Positions 35,413 to 47,690 of a DNA stretch of 64,000 nucleotides are shown one piece after another. The notes under the pieces were generated by a model. The model was given only the letters and a program-made list of their open reading frames with translations, did no database searches and was not told where the DNA came from. The DNA lies in assembly GCA_963662155.1 (NCBI GenBank), contig OY759262.1, forward strand, positions 59,116,393 to 59,180,392, written 5' to 3'. Made by a program: the position numbers and the translations under genes. Position 1 is the first letter of the stretch. Every line of letters starts with the position of its first letter. Origin of the DNA: Lamellibrachia columna. Taxonomy: Eukaryota > Annelida > Polychaeta > Sabellida > Siboglinidae.

Positions 35413-38400
35413 TTAGTGATCCCCTGAGAACCTGCCTTGATATAAGTAAACACTAATGCTTGCTAGATATGTCTTTATGGTAGAATACTTTAATGGTAAG
35501 AAACTGTTAGAAACAGTGTGCCACAAAATAATGAGAATTTCTTCTGATATAGTTGCGTGTGTATGACTCAAGCTTCCACTTGCATACATATCTGAAAATC
35601 TTCTAAATGCTCTAAATCCTTCTTCATATATTGTCCTGGCAGACTTGTTTATTGACATGTCTCAGCTGGTCAACTACGCTATACCACATCACATCGGAGG
35701 GCATTGGACACTGGCAGGGATTGAGTGCTGCACCGGGTGCGACCTGTCTGAATCTGCTGACCTGGACAGGGCGGACTATGGTTTTAGTAGTCCTTTGGAA
35801 CGGCTGAGTCACAAACAACTAGTCCTGATAATCATGTTGTACTAGTCCTTAAATGTGACGGGTAACATAATCTATAATATGTACACTGTCATATTGTGGT
35901 ATCATATGACCAATTTGGTACATAGTTAAAGTGGCTCCATGATCGCTAGGTGGCACCACCTACGCTAACCGGATATAAACAGCCGCCATTCACATCTCCC
36001 GCATTCAGTAGGTTTCGTAGACGGTCGGAGTGAGAAAATGCTAACTTAGTGTTTATTGTTGTTTTATTCCATCACAACACTCCACTAGCCGTATCACTGG
36101 CCCTGTAAACAGTTGGGTTGAGAAATTCTTTAAGGATAGAAAGCAACGCGTGGCATGTGAAGGTATGTATTCGGACTGGGGTCTGGTTATCAGTGGAGTC
36201 CCACAAGGTTCAGTGATTGCCCCCATCTTCTTTCTTATCTATATAAACGACCTACCTAATAACCTCAAATCAACTGTCCGACTTTTTGCTGATGACACTA
36301 TTATCTACATGACAAAACCCAATCGTACTGACGCAACAGCCCTTCAACAAGATCTAGACAAATTGGCCAAGTGGAAAGAAACATGGCAAATGGAGTTCCA
36401 TCCCCAGAAATGTAGTGTACTCCACATAACCAGATCCCATAACCCAAAATACAAACAATACACTCTTCATGGCCACATACTCGTAAAGGAGAAATATCTT
36501 GGTGTGGTCATAAGTAAAACACTGTCCTGGAGTGACCACATAACAACCACATGTCACAAAGAAAGCAAATGCATCCTTACGTTTCCTACGAAGAAATCTC
36601 AGAATTGGCCAGGAAAAAAATTAAAACCAGTGCTTATTTCACTTCACCCCAGTTAGAATATACCGCTGCCATATGGGACCATTACACACAAACGTACAAA
36701 AACAAAATAGAGATGGTCCAGACTACAACCGTGAAGCAAGTGTCACCACCATGATCAAACACTTGCACTGGCGCAGCCTCCAACAAAGGAGAACCGACAT
36801 CCGCCTTGTCATGTTTTATAAGACATTACATGGTATAATCACCCTGGACCTCTTCCCCCAACTAATACCCCTGGTGAGACCCCCCCGACACACGCATTCT
36901 GAAGCTTTTCAACTCCCCGTAATCACTAAGCAATTCATCCAGGATAACTTTTTACCCTGTACAATAGCCAATTGGAATAACCTGCCAGCCAACGCAACTA
37001 CAGCATCAAGTTTTTAGATTTTCAGACAGAAGATCTCCAGCTTGCAACATTAATTGATATTGCATTTTTCACGCTATCAACTTTTCCTCTCCTCAAATTG
37101 CAGTTCTACACGCACGCTATAATCTTTTCTCTTTCTTCCAAATATGTTATTACTTTCTCTTACAGCACTTTAGCACGTGTGCACACACACCGAGTCTATA
37201 AGCCTTGAAGAGAGAGTTGACTCGTACCCGGAAGAAGAAGAAGCATACACCGCGTACATTCATCTCATCATTACAGCTAGTCTGATGGGACTGCTCCTCT
37301 AACAATGGACTAGTCCAATCTTTGAAACTACTCGTCTGGGACGATTGAATGCCTGTCATTTCACACCCTGCCAGGAACCGAGATGATGCATCAGCAATGT
37401 TATTATTAATACCTGGGATGTGTCTAGCAATAATTATAAAGTTTCCGGATGCAGCACACCAAGTTAAGCACCTCATTAACCTCATAATGGGTTGAACTTT
37501 AGATCTACCCTTGTTAATGATATGGACAGTAGCTTCACTATCACAGTAGAAGAGAATTTTCTTGCCCTTCCACTCCGATCATAGTATAGCTGACATTACA
37601 ATAGGGTACAGCTATAAAAATGCCATAGACAGCTGCGCATTATCTTTGAGCATCAACTCTGCAGGCCATCTGCCCTGAAACCACCTGTTCCTAAAGAAAC
37701 CACCATAACCAGCCAGTCAACTGCTTTAGTCAGTTCTTGATTCCACTCAGTGAGAAATCTATGCCATATAGTTATATCTAGTAGACATTCTTTGTTGAGT
37801 TTCACGTATTGGTGTAATTGTTTCACAGAGGCTGCCAAAGATAAGAGATAAGCTACAAAACTATGAACCTGTGGAATTACCCTGGAAGCAAAATTTAGGT
37901 GACCCAATAAGCTTAACAGCTCCCTCTTTGAAATACTGTGCTTATTTTTTAACATATCAAGTATAGTGATTATCCTGCTAAGTTTATCATCAGGCAACCT
38001 GGCTTCCATTCTGTCAGTGTCGAGGTTTATCCCTAAATACTGCAACTGTACAGTAGGTCCTACAGTCTTATGCAAGGATATTGGTAGTTTGGTACACATA
38101 GCCTATTAAAAACCAAGGTAAGTAGAGCCATTGTTCTCTCTGCCGTGGCATTGGTGAATCTGTTGTTAGAAAGTCAACCAACAAGTGTAACTAAAATTAA
38201 TTCCATAGTTATGCTGGGCTATCCAACAAATTGCTTGTGAAAGCCAGTCAAAATTTGGACTGGAATGTCAGTCTTACATAACCAAGATCCCTGACCCCTA
38301 TCTAGGATCTCCTGTATAGCTTCATCTAATTTAACATAGGACAGAAAGTATTCCTCTTAGTTGATCAGCTCATTTAAACTAGTATGTTTGTCACTGTTAT

Positions 38401-40297
38401 GTTGGGCGGATAAATAAAACATGAGACGCATCTTCCCGGAATAGGTGCCCTCAGCTAAACCCAGAGAACTTACACTATACAGTGTTCTGAATGGACCTAC
38501 CAGGAACCCTTTCTTCACTTCTTTCATTATTAGTTGACTGACTATATCAGCCTGTGGTTTTGCTGACAAGTTATTTGGATATTCCAAACTGGCCAAGTGT
38601 GTTCGTCCCCTTTGCAGCTATTTGTGTAGGAGTCACAGTCTGTCCATCAGTAGTGTCTGTTTTTACTAGTCACAGTTTAGATCTAGTGGTGTTATGGGGT
38701 GCCTTAGCTCGGTGTCCATTGGACATCCTACCATCTGGCCTGGTTGGGCAGGACACACTGGCACGTGGTGCCCTGCAAACCAGGCACGAGTGCAGAAACC
38801 TACAATTCTGCCTCGAGCAGCTGCGCTTGGAGTTGTAGTTATTGCAAACTTCTCTCTGGCCTACACTAACCCTGCGCCTACATTGAAAGTCTGTTTGCCT
38901 GCCAGTGCTATTACCTCGGGTGAACTGGTGGTTGGGTATTTTAGGGTTGCCAAAGAGGGGACAGAAACTGCTCAAGTGAGCTACACTACCACACAGCGAA
39001 CACAAGTTTGCTTTCTGCCCGGCAAACAGCGAGCAAAACAGACCAATGTATCGGACCCCCAGTCTTCTTTAACGTTCTGCTGCTGGATAAGCGTGGCTGC
39101 TCAGGCAGAAAATGATCGGTAATATTCATAGAAAGTGGTGCCATCAATCCGCGAAGCAATGCCTACCACAATGGCCTCATAAATGTCTAACTCCTAACGA
39201 CGGTCCCATAATTCACATATAATGTTACGGTATTTGTTAAACGCACAGATGAATTCGAGCAGGGTAAGGCTGCGGTTAAGGCGAGGGTCAGAGGACAATG
39301 GGCGAAGAAGGTGTTTAAAGCCGTCTAATCCCGTGTTATGGCTGTACTCACCGAGATCACAGTGAGGGATAAAAAAATTATGCCAGATTAACGTCTTTAC
39401 CCTCGAGGATGGCCAATCACAGGGCAGGTGACACGGTCTCAATGCCCGGTAGATTTTCGGACGGAATCCATGATGTCAAACACGGCCATCTGTATGAGTT
39501 GGCGAACGCTGGTTCAGATCGTAGGGCCTTCTCTGTAGCATGTTCGATAGATGTCAACGCAGTAGTCATGCTGCACGTGCCATTCCTTCGAGGAACTTAT
39601 GCACCCATCGCAGCCCGCGTGTTCATGTCCATTCGTGCGGCCAACAAAGGTAAGGGTGCCACTGCTTGCCCGAACAGTTTCCGGTCCATTGGAATGTTGT
39701 CATTCAGCGATAATCTCCCGCATCTGTGTTGTCATCACTGACACGGAACTTTGTATTGCTCGTACGTCGGCCAGTGGCTCCACACTACTGATGGAGACGA
39801 TACTGGGCTGGTGGAAATCACATTCTGCTGTTGTTATGTTGTTCTAACTTGCTTGAGCCAGAATCTGACCCCCACCTGAGAGAAAAATGTTAGAGCCAGT
39901 AGGTTGGTGTTGCTGTCATGCACCGGTAGAGATCCTGTTGAGATATGCTGCAATGCTCCAACGGGTTTCAGGAGGTGACGACGGTGGCAGCCTCGTGTGG
40001 TTTATTGTCAGTCTCGTCGGTGTTGTGGAAGTTATCATAAATTCATACAAGTTCCTCAGTGAGCATACGAAGTGAAGCTGCTGACCAGTTGGCAGGGAGT
40101 CCAACATCCCAGTGCCGATGTTCCCTGGCTGGACTCGTTTCAGGGTCCGTAGGTGTAGTCGATGGCGTGATGTTTTCGTCCAAGAAGTCCACAGAAACGG
40201 GCACTGCCTGGGGCAAGTGAATAGATTCTCTAAGACGGCAATCTGCTGGTAGATACCGTCGTTCCGCTGCGCTTCGTCTCGGTCGGCCTCGCATCAT
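35413..40297 (-). pseudogene. DIRS-like tyrosine-recombinase retroelement, copy A
   Basis: Minus-strand order: gag-like start at 40,297 (MMRGRPRRSAAERRYLPADC, then NWSAASLRMLTEEL); a second gag part at 39,440-39,130; a CCHC/CCCH region (39,005-38,670) with VCNNYNSKRSCSRQNCRFLH. The RT start (38,596-38,250) reads SLNELIN, YVKLDEAIQEIL, LCKTDI. Then ERTMALLTLVF leads into the RNase H link region VQLQYLGINLDTD and LLSLLGHLNFASR (38,099-37,653), FYCD-type RNase H near 37,540, and RHIPGINNNIADASSRFLAG (37,440-37,360). After a nested LINE comes the recombinase N-terminus (35,818-35,413). The RT catalytic DD block is deleted near 38,200, and no recombinase catalytic domain remains. Dead. Confidence 0.85.
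36070..37235 (+). mobile_element. CR1/L2-group LINE 3' half nested in the DIRS element, copy A
   Basis: Plus strand from about 36,095: VNSWVEKFFKDRKQRVACEG, then SGVPQGSVIAPIFFLIYIND, FADDTIIYMTKPN, LGVVISKTLSWSDHITTTCH. After a frameshift near 36,570 come YFTSPQLEYTAAIWDHYT and MIKHLHWRSLQQRRTDIRLV, ending in ANWNNLPANATTASSF. RT motifs include an intact FADD box. The tail ends at a (GAA)n run near 37,225. It is inserted between the RNase H and recombinase segments of the DIRS-like element, which are contiguous in the relic at 760-1,420. Confidence 0.85.
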
Positions 40298-40649
40298 TTC
40301 AAGTACGTAAATGTGGATTAAAAGTAATGAATACAAATTAAGTGTTTCTTTGTTCGTGCTACGAGATAAAGACACCCCAAAAAGGGATATTGACAGTTTC
40401 CATTGCTGGGATAATGCTTCTAATTGGTCAGAAGCCCCCTGCAGTGAAGGAATATAAGGGGTGCGGTCAGCTCCCATAACAGGGATAATAACAGGTCCTC
40501 TACAGTGAGGGGACGTTCCTTTTAATTGGTCAGCTTTCCTTTCCCCAGGTCCCCTGCAGGAATGCCCCCCTCCCATGGTAGTCTCCCCAAGATGCATTAG
40601 TCAGTTGTCGCCATAAACCACGCCCAGAGATAACACTAAGTTTCAATTT

Positions 40650-41030
40650 AAATATGAAATATAAGTCCTGCAAGTTAATATAGAGGCAATTGTCCAACAA
40701 AAAACATGTTAGTCTTTGGATTTAATTGTTGTAATAATCAAACCATTAGATACAAAAGAATGTTTCAAACGGTTAACTACCAGCTATTATGTAAGAAAAA
40801 TGGAATTTCTTGTTATCAGTAAAACTTTTGTAGAAAACAATGTGTGTCTATTGAGGAATGTAATGTGTGCAATATTTCATGTGGTGTACCCCAAAGTTCG
40901 ATTTTTGGCCTCAAACCATTTATACAGTGAACACTGCTTAACAGAATCACAGCTAACAGAATCAACCGTTTAACAGAATCAAAATGGCTGGGAAAGAATC
41001 GTTCCCTATTCCCACTGTGTTAAAATGAGC
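40650..41030. repeat. Interspersed repeat with pogo-like end, copy 4 of 5
   Basis: Same block as 13,030-13,434 at lower identity. It ends in CAGTGAACACTGCTTAACAG and TAACAGAATCAA repeats with TA before the CAGT. Confidence 0.55.
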
Positions 41031-41204
41031 TGCTTAACAGAATCATGTGTGCCTCTTATTTAAATCAGATATACAAAAAATTATACATTGTAATGCGAAA
41101 TAACAGGTTTTCCTGGAAATGCCCAAGGTTTTGACTATAAGTCAGTGTTTTTGTGTGAAAAACTATACATTGTACTGATAAAATGGTTAAACATTATATA
41201 TTAT

Positions 41205-41330
41205 ATGCGATTGTGGAAATATCTGGCAGAAGAGATGTAAATATTGACATGTTCCCTACTGTGAATTATTGGCATTTAATATGTTGTCATTTGGGTAGTG
41301 ATATTTTATTTCACAAGACATATTTTTAAA
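41205..41330 (+). pseudogene. Remnant of the unidentified reading frame seen whole at 59,452
   Basis: Encodes ISGRRDVNIDMFPTVNYWHL and CCHLGSDILFHKT, the C-terminus of the 155-codon frame in unit B. The upstream part is deleted in unit A. Confidence 0.4.
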
Positions 41331-41448
41331 ATGCTTGTTTTACAACATTATAATACATATTATAATACATAAATTATGCTTGTTAGCATATCATGCATTT
41401 CCACTAAATTTATCAGTAACATCTGATAGATGTGGTTCAACTACTTAC

Positions 41449-41535
41449 ACCAGTGTCTGCAATGACGACATCCTGGCAATGCTCTTGCCAAGATCATCAC
41501 CAGCTCCTTTAGCGCTCATGTCATTGCAACTCAAC
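41449..41535 (-). CDS. LRR exon, 29-residue type, unit A
   Basis: An 87-bp minus-strand exon with acceptor TTTACAG and donor GTAAGT. It encodes LSCNDMSAKGAGDDLGKSIA and ends MSSLQTL. The exact paralog in unit B (60,040-60,126) reads LSENDMSAKGAG and ends MSSLQQL. Three residue changes fall at exposed positions (C/E at the third residue, R/T, T/Q). Open frame and intact splice sites in both copies suggest the duplicated exons are still usable. Confidence 0.82.
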
Positions 41536-42070
41536 CTGTAAAGTAGTACAGCAACGAATTAGTTGTTTGGAGATTTAAACGGAATATTGGAAGCAGGAAA
41601 ATATTGTAAAGGAGCAGTTTAATTCCAAAAATCATCATAAAGGAGCTGTATAATTTCTAAAAATAGTTTAGAACAGCTTACTTAAGAAAATCACTGATCT
41701 TGCTGACAGATGACTTTGCACGAAAATCTGGCAAATGCGTTATGTTTCCAGCAAGAATATGCGAGCTTTGCACATCATACATGAAGATGTGTTAATCAAA
41801 AATATAGTAAATAAAGATTACTGTTGATATAAACAGAAAGAATACTTAAAACATTCTGACCGCATTGACCAGGTGGTGTCTGCTAATTTCACGGCCTTTT
41901 CCGAGGTGTGTGTGCACACGTATGTGCGTGTCCTTACATGCGTGCGCACACACACGCACGCACATACAACTTATACAATAATACATACATCAATGAGTAC
42001 TAAAGTGTCTCGTGTAATTGTCAACCAGAACATTCACAACTGATTGAGATATGTACAAATTAACACTCAC

Positions 42071-42154
42071 ACAAGGGTCTCCACTTTCGGACAGTTCAGA
42101 AGTTCACGGGCCACACAGTGCATTGCATTATCTCCAATGCTACATGTGAACAAA
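42071..42154 (-). CDS. LRR exon, 28-residue type, unit A
   Basis: An 84-bp minus-strand exon, acceptor GTTGCAG, donor GTGAGT. It encodes LFTCSIGDNAMHCVARELLN and then CPKVETL. It lies about 540 bp upstream, in the gene's direction, of the 29-residue exon at 41,449-41,535, and the two form one alternating pair. The unit B paralog is at 60,672-60,755. Confidence 0.82.
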
Positions 42155-43068
42155 CTGCAACATATAAAACAGTGTAACATTAAAATGTTTACGATATACC
42201 ATATCACTACATAGTGGGGAACAATAGCCATATTATGGGTGTCGGAATGACGGAATCTCAATTGAGAGAACCTCTTGCTTCTACCCAGCAATATTGTTCA
42301 TTCGCTCACTTGTCACTAAGGGGTTAACTTAGTTCCAATCAGCTGATTTTATAACCACAGACAATGTAAGTTCTCTTCCTCTGGCACCACAGAATTGTGT
42401 TATGCACCAGCACTGTGGACCTAAATGGCCTAGAAAAGATTTTACTGTAACAACATTATATGGGCCACTCTCACAAAAAATGCCAAGTAATGATAAAGAC
42501 ACTTGTATATTTAATTTTTTTTTGTTTTTTAGCTAGTTTTATTCATATCAAGTGTATTAATTATGTGTATTAATACGCGCACATGAAACAACAAATTGTG
42601 AGCTGAAATATGAGTACAGGAAGAAAGGGTTTAAGATATTCATTTATTCATTCATGTTTAAATAATCTCGGAAAGTATTTTACCGATTTTGAAACTTACT
42701 TTTTTCACATTGTAGTTTCTCATGACACATCATAAAAATATAAAACAAAACAAATGAAATAGACATAAATCTTCATTGACATCCCTACTATGGCAAAGAC
42801 AATTTCTGATAACAGTAAAAACTTTCAGCTACAACCATATTCTAAATATAGCATGTACAAATGTTTGATTGTATAAACTAGTGGATTTCCTCAATGGTTG
42901 TCGGAGCTGAATACAATAAAAACATTCAATGCATCATTCTACTTACAACTACAGTTACTGTGTAAGTGCAGAAACCTTGTATCCGAACTAGTGCGACATT
43001 TGGGGAATTTATTGCATCATGGTTAGGGTAAAGAAATGGTAAAATCAAAAAGTAAATGTGTATAGCTA
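42155..43068. other. Intron-like sequence shared with unit B; no gene seen
   Basis: Aligns with 60,756-61,710 and 62,515-62,596 of unit B. It holds the empty target sites used by the hAT and LINE-tail insertions in unit B. Confidence 0.7.
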
Positions 43069-43632
43069 TTAAAGGGGAACTGAAGCAATTTTATGTTATG
43101 CCGTATATTTAAATATATATTATCAAACTATTCATTAATGGTGACAGATACCTGCTAATTTATAAGATAAACTGAAAAACTGACTTTGTTCGAGACAAAA
43201 ATCGACAAAATGCATCACTGCGTATCGCCATCTTGTTGTCGAAACGAGTGGTTTGAGTCGCGTATATCTAATCAATGTAAATTTTCGATTTTTTGCGATT
43301 TATTTCGTAAATAGGCATTCTGGAGCGAAAAAAAAGATATGGGTCTCTGTTATATATACAAGTGTTTACACACGTGAACAAAATAGCGTTTTTGTTCGTT
43401 CCAAATAAAAAAGTTAAAGAAATTACAACAAAACACGCAAAAAATCGTGGAAAACGCCACACTTCTCGAACGCACGAGACGCTAACCAACGAGAATATGC
43501 GATAACGTAATACCGGAACTATTTTTTATTTGTTGACAAGATAGATGCATCGCTTGTGACAGTTTTACCAGATCTGCTACTAGCGATTAGTTGTTTACTG
43601 AACGTCCGTAATAGTTGTCTATCTTTGGAGAA

Positions 43633-44728
43633 ATGGAAACCACAGACGAAGAGTCTACTTCGACAGGCCACACGGAAACAACGGTTGACAGTCGTAAAGT
43701 GTCACCGAGTGTGCGAGTCACGCTCCAGACTCCAGGTCGGCTTCGCCTTTGTTGACGTTGGATTCAGGAAAAATTACAACAGCGCTTTGACTGTCAACGA
43801 TTCCTGACTAGGTAATGTGATGTGGTGAACCTGTGGAAATTGCGTCCCGATGTCTGCGCACGTTTACGTTGAGTCTTCATGCTGCGCCGAGGAAGCTACC
43901 ATGCCTAGGCCCGGGCTAGCCTATGGCTATGGCTATGCAGCACTGTGTGCCCGACCGCGTTGGTGCTTGCATCACCGTACGAAGGCGAAGCGATGAATTT
44001 GTAGTGATATGCACAAACAGAGCAGTGCTAGATGTTGGTCTGCTGTCATTGCATGATTTGCGTGCCGACTCATTGATTCGTGGGCAGGTCAGTAATTCAA
44101 TTGTTATCGAATCATTGCCATTTTTTATAATCATATTTTTTCTGCATATTTCTTTTACCTAGCCTGAGGGCGAGATCCGAACTACAATGGCAATGCAAGC
44201 AGGCTTTTCTCTTTATTTTGTATCTAATCTAATGAAGTGTACCGTGACTGTATTTTAATATTGTGTTTGATTTTGTGTTGAATAACATTGATGACAATAA
44301 TAACATGAAGGTTTATTTAATTCATTATGTGAATATATATATATTCTTAAATGTTACCGTAATCGTGATTGTAATCATGACTACATTAGCAATTGTGATT
44401 GCAATAATTACTGTAATCATGATTACATTAATATTCGTACTTGTAATCACCCCTCTCTGTAGCACACCACAACACCTTGTTGTTTGGTGCAATGTAATAA
44501 TTTAAATAACAATAATTAACTACTGACAGTATGTAATGTTCACAGTTTTGCAACTATTATGGTAATTATGGAATTAGTGCTATCAACTAACCCTGACAAA
44601 TTATATTTCAGGCTCAGGAAAGGCAAGACAAGTAATCCCATCCTGCGATGTGGGAAGGATCTGTGATGTCTATTCTGAACCGAATTGAATTGATGGAAAG
44701 TTTAGCTATGGAGATTGACCTGACACAG
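43633..44728 (+). pseudogene. P2X7 C-terminal-type ('ballast') zinc domain gene, broken
   Basis: The first frame starts METTDEESTSTGHTETTVDS (43,633). At about 43,829-43,893 the strand reads TCGNCVPMSAHVYVESSCC, matching the CxC/CxxC...PM...ES.CC zinc-binding pattern of the P2X7 receptor intracellular domain, but with a stop just before it. After a frame change, 43,950-44,091 reads GACITVRRRSDEFVVICTNR and AVLDVGLLSLHDLRADSLIR, the following core, up to a GTCAGT donor-like site. After a candidate acceptor (TATATTTCAG at 44,602-44,611) come ARQVIPSCDVGRICDVYSEP and a stop, matching the C-terminal IPSC motif. The NRxYRxxAYRQF segment usually between these was not found. In invertebrates this domain occurs without a channel. 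Stops in three places: pseudogene. Confidence 0.7.
44263..44480. repeat. AT-rich inverted TAATCATGATTA-type repeats
   Basis: Several overlapping copies of GTAATCATGATTACA-like palindromes. The plus-strand hydrophobic frame here (I/V/T-rich) is a by-product of the repeats. Confidence 0.6.
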
Positions 44729-45199
44729 GTGAGTGTACTAATAGTCTGTTATAGACAAATTGTGAGGCACCCACAGTATGCAGCAGGTCGAAATACAACC
44801 TGGAAAACTAAAAAAATTCCCACTAAAATATTAATAACTGAATGATGTGAATGCCTTCTTATCTATATCCCATTTCTGTCAACAAAAATGTTACCTGCAG
44901 CATCTTGCATGTCACTACACACAATTTCATTTATATTGAGACCAACATAAAATATATCAAACGTTTATTCACATAGTAAAACAATTACCAAAGAAATAAG
45001 GCTAACTAGAACGACTGAAACCAAGACTAAACATTGACCTAAAACAGTGACTTCTACCACCGGGAAATACAACCTGGAACATGGATATCACAGTTACACA
45101 CATCATTATTATGCCACAACATATCAAATATACTGGTAGTTTAGCTTAGGAAATAATTAATCTTTATAAAGCCAAGGCATTTTAACTGTTTCACCATCA
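44729..45199. other. No gene seen
   Basis: Interior of the Kolobok-like element; no domain or repeat recognised. Confidence 0.4.
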
Positions 45200-45670
45200 T
45201 CATCTGTACCAATGGCAATAGACTACTTGTTTTGATTGGACAGTAAATGTACACCAATCATGTGTAACAATATTACTTGTTCTGACTGACAGTAAATGTA
45301 CACCAATCATGCATACCAATACACTACTTGTTCCTACCAACAGTAAATGTACACCAATGATCTCATTCTGGAATCTGCACCATTTCACTACTTCTTCTGA
45401 CAGTAAATGTACACCAATCATGTGTATCCAATATACTACTTGTTCTGACTGAATCTACTACTTGTTCCTACCGACAGCAAATGTAAACCAAGCGTCTCAT
45501 TCTCTACCAAATACACTACTTGTACTGACAGTAAATGTACACCAATCATATGTATCAATACACTACTTGTTCTGACTGATAGTACTTGCACACCAACCAT
45601 CTGTTCCAATACACTACTGGCAGTAAATATACACCAATACACTACTTATTCTGACTGATAGTACATGTAC
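45200..45670. repeat. Irregular minisatellite, unit about 50 bp, 8-9 copies
   Basis: Repeats of ACTACTTGTTCTGACTGACA followed by GTAAATGTACACCAATCAT and variable spacers. Minus-strand frames over it (IGVHLLSVRTSS repeats) are not supported as genes. Confidence 0.85.
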
Positions 45671-45779
45671 ACCTAACATATTCAATTCACCTTTCACTCA
45701 TCCAGGGGTAGAAATCAGCACACTTTCCTCTGACAGACACCCCAGTATCCGAAAGACCTTGGCTGATAGATCAGACATG

Positions 45780-46250
45780 AGTACAACCTGTGTCACAGTT
45801 TATGGCTGTTTGGTGTGTGGCAGGTGCAGAAAAGTGACATAAGTTTTTCTCACGAATGACAAACTTCTTCTCTTTCTCATAGGTGTCGGAGCTGCTTGAG
45901 TCACCCTCGGTTATGTCGCTGTTATCACATAGTGTGCATCATCTGCACCAATGTCTTTATTCTCACTGAATCTGATGGAAGCTTCACATAGGAGTAGTCA
46001 TGATCAACGTTCATTGGTGCAATAATGTCATCCATGACTACAGCAGCATTCGCGAAGTGTCGCACTTGAAATATCGTTACCGGATCGATTTGCATTTCAG
46101 CATCAGTTGTATGTGGTGCCACAGCAGTAGTAGCAGTGATGGCACTAAAGGTGACATCCGTAATGTAAAGATTGACGGCATCACCCGTAGCGCTGGACGC
46201 TTCAAAACTAGTACCTGTACTTGTACGAACCAATGGTGAATCCTTCATCT
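45780..46250 (-). pseudogene. Possible Kolobok-like transposase exon relic
   Basis: An acceptor-like TTTTCAG precedes an open minus-strand stretch of 107 codons (46,248-45,925) rich in Thr, Ser and Ala. In another frame the DNA continues SDITEGDSSSSDTYEKEKKF and then VIREKNLCHFSAP. This resembles the acidic linker and KxFIVFExxLxxLFxxCP start of the core region in THAP-containing Kolobok-type transposases. The match is short and frame-shifted, so the call rests mainly on its position between TTAA-flanked ends and on the THAP relic upstream on the same strand. Confidence 0.45.
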
Positions 46251-46793
46251 GAAAAGATTACATATACAGTGACTTGAAAATTTTACAAAATTCATCTTTT
46301 GCATAATAAAAATTAATCACAATGTGAGAAACTTTCTCTTGTATATATTATTTTTAGAATATAAGAGTGTCAGTGTCATATAGAATATATAAAGTAATCA
46401 ACCACAGGGAAAAGCATTTTCCTATGGAGCCATGTTAATTCAACCAATGGGTCTTTCACTGATCTCTTAATGTTTTTAATGAATCTGTCTGTAAATGAAC
46501 CAAACGCATGTAACCAAAATTGTAGCATCCTAGCTCCAAAGTGTATTATATTATCTAATCAACATTGCACTGTTTTCAATGGGCCAGGGAGGTCAAAATT
46601 CTATAAGGGGTCCAAATTCCATAACAAAATATGGACCCATAGGTATACTTTCTATGGGGTTCCTTATTTTATATCTGACACTCGATTTAGATAACATAAT
46701 GCATGAATATTGTTATTGGACCAAATGCAGATCTATGCTTATGACATCTTTACCTTATAAATGCTGCACGCACACACACATACCTGCCCACAC

Positions 46794-46796
<3 letters not shown>

Positions 46797-46859
<63 letters not shown>

Positions 46860-46890
46860 ATTTATATATATATATATGTATATATGTAAA
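46797..46890. repeat. (TA)n microsatellite
   Basis: TA run with TTTA interruptions. Shorter TA-rich copies at 47,157-47,290 and 47,388-47,434 accompany the duplicated block that follows. Confidence 0.95.
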
Positions 46891-46916
46891 TATATATATA
46901 TAATTATTAGGTATTA

Positions 46917-47690
46917 TACTGAAAGCATCTGCTAGATAGTATGGTGCATGGACAAAAGCCCCTCCCAACAAAAGCCCCACAGACAAGCTTGTTTCAATTC
47001 AATTATACTGTTCATGACTGTTGCTGTAGTACACAGAGACAAGATATTGTCATGAATATACTTCAGGCATGTGGTCAATTCCATTCCGGAATTGGAACTG
47101 ACCCTCAATTCCAGTTCCGGAATTGGAATTGACTTCAAAAATGTTTTTTTAATTGGAATATATATATATATTTATATATATATATATGTATATATGTAAA
47201 TATATATATAATTATTAGGTATTATACTGAAATATATATATATTTATATATATATATATATATGTATATATGTAAATATATATATAATTATTAGGTATTA
47301 TACTGAAAGCATCTGCTAGATAGTATGGTGCATGGACAAAAGCCCCTCCCAACAAAAGCCCCACAGACAAGCTTGTTTCAATTCAATTATATATATATAT
47401 ATTTATATATATGTATATATGTAAATATATATATAATTATTAGGTATTATACTGAAAGCATCTGCTAGATAGTATGGTGCATGGACAAAAGCCCCTCCCA
47501 ACAAAAGCCCCACAGACAAGCTTGTTTCAATTAAATTATACTGTTCATGACTGTTGCTGTAGTACACAGAGACAAGATATTGTCATGAATATACTTCAGG
47601 CATGTGGTCAATTCCATTCCGGAATTGGAACTGACCCTCAATTCCAGTTCCGGAATTGGAATTGACTTCAAAAATGTTTTTTTAATTGGA
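46917..47690. repeat. Direct duplication of the hAT left end and flank (two full copies, one partial)
   Basis: The block from AGCATCTGCTAGATAGTATG to GGAATTGACTTCAAAAATG occurs at 46,923-47,143 and again at 47,456-47,676. A shortened copy lies at 47,308-47,390. The copies differ at about one base (CAATTCAATT versus CAATTAAATT). TA-rich tracts lie at the junctions. Confidence 0.9.

Noticed and set aside
36354..36557. Minus-strand frames at 36,354 and 54,305
   Set aside because: Shadows of the LINE RT on the plus strand.
38694..39122. 142-codon plus-strand frames at 38,694 and 56,662, open in both units
   Set aside because: They are antisense to the DIRS zinc-finger region, which has the recognisable CCCH-type motif on the minus strand.
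43923..44162. Treating the plus-strand frame at 43,923 as a complete small gene
   Set aside because: Its core matches only the middle of a P2X7-type domain. The start lies inside the domain, and the last 20 residues read into intron-like sequence.
45200..45642. Minus-strand frames with repeated IGVHLLSVRTSS
   Set aside because: Translation of the irregular 50-bp minisatellite; no start context, domain or conservation.
46579..46935. 118-codon frame ending in a Tyr/Ile-rich tail
   Set aside because: The tail is the (TA)n tract, and the rest has no domain.
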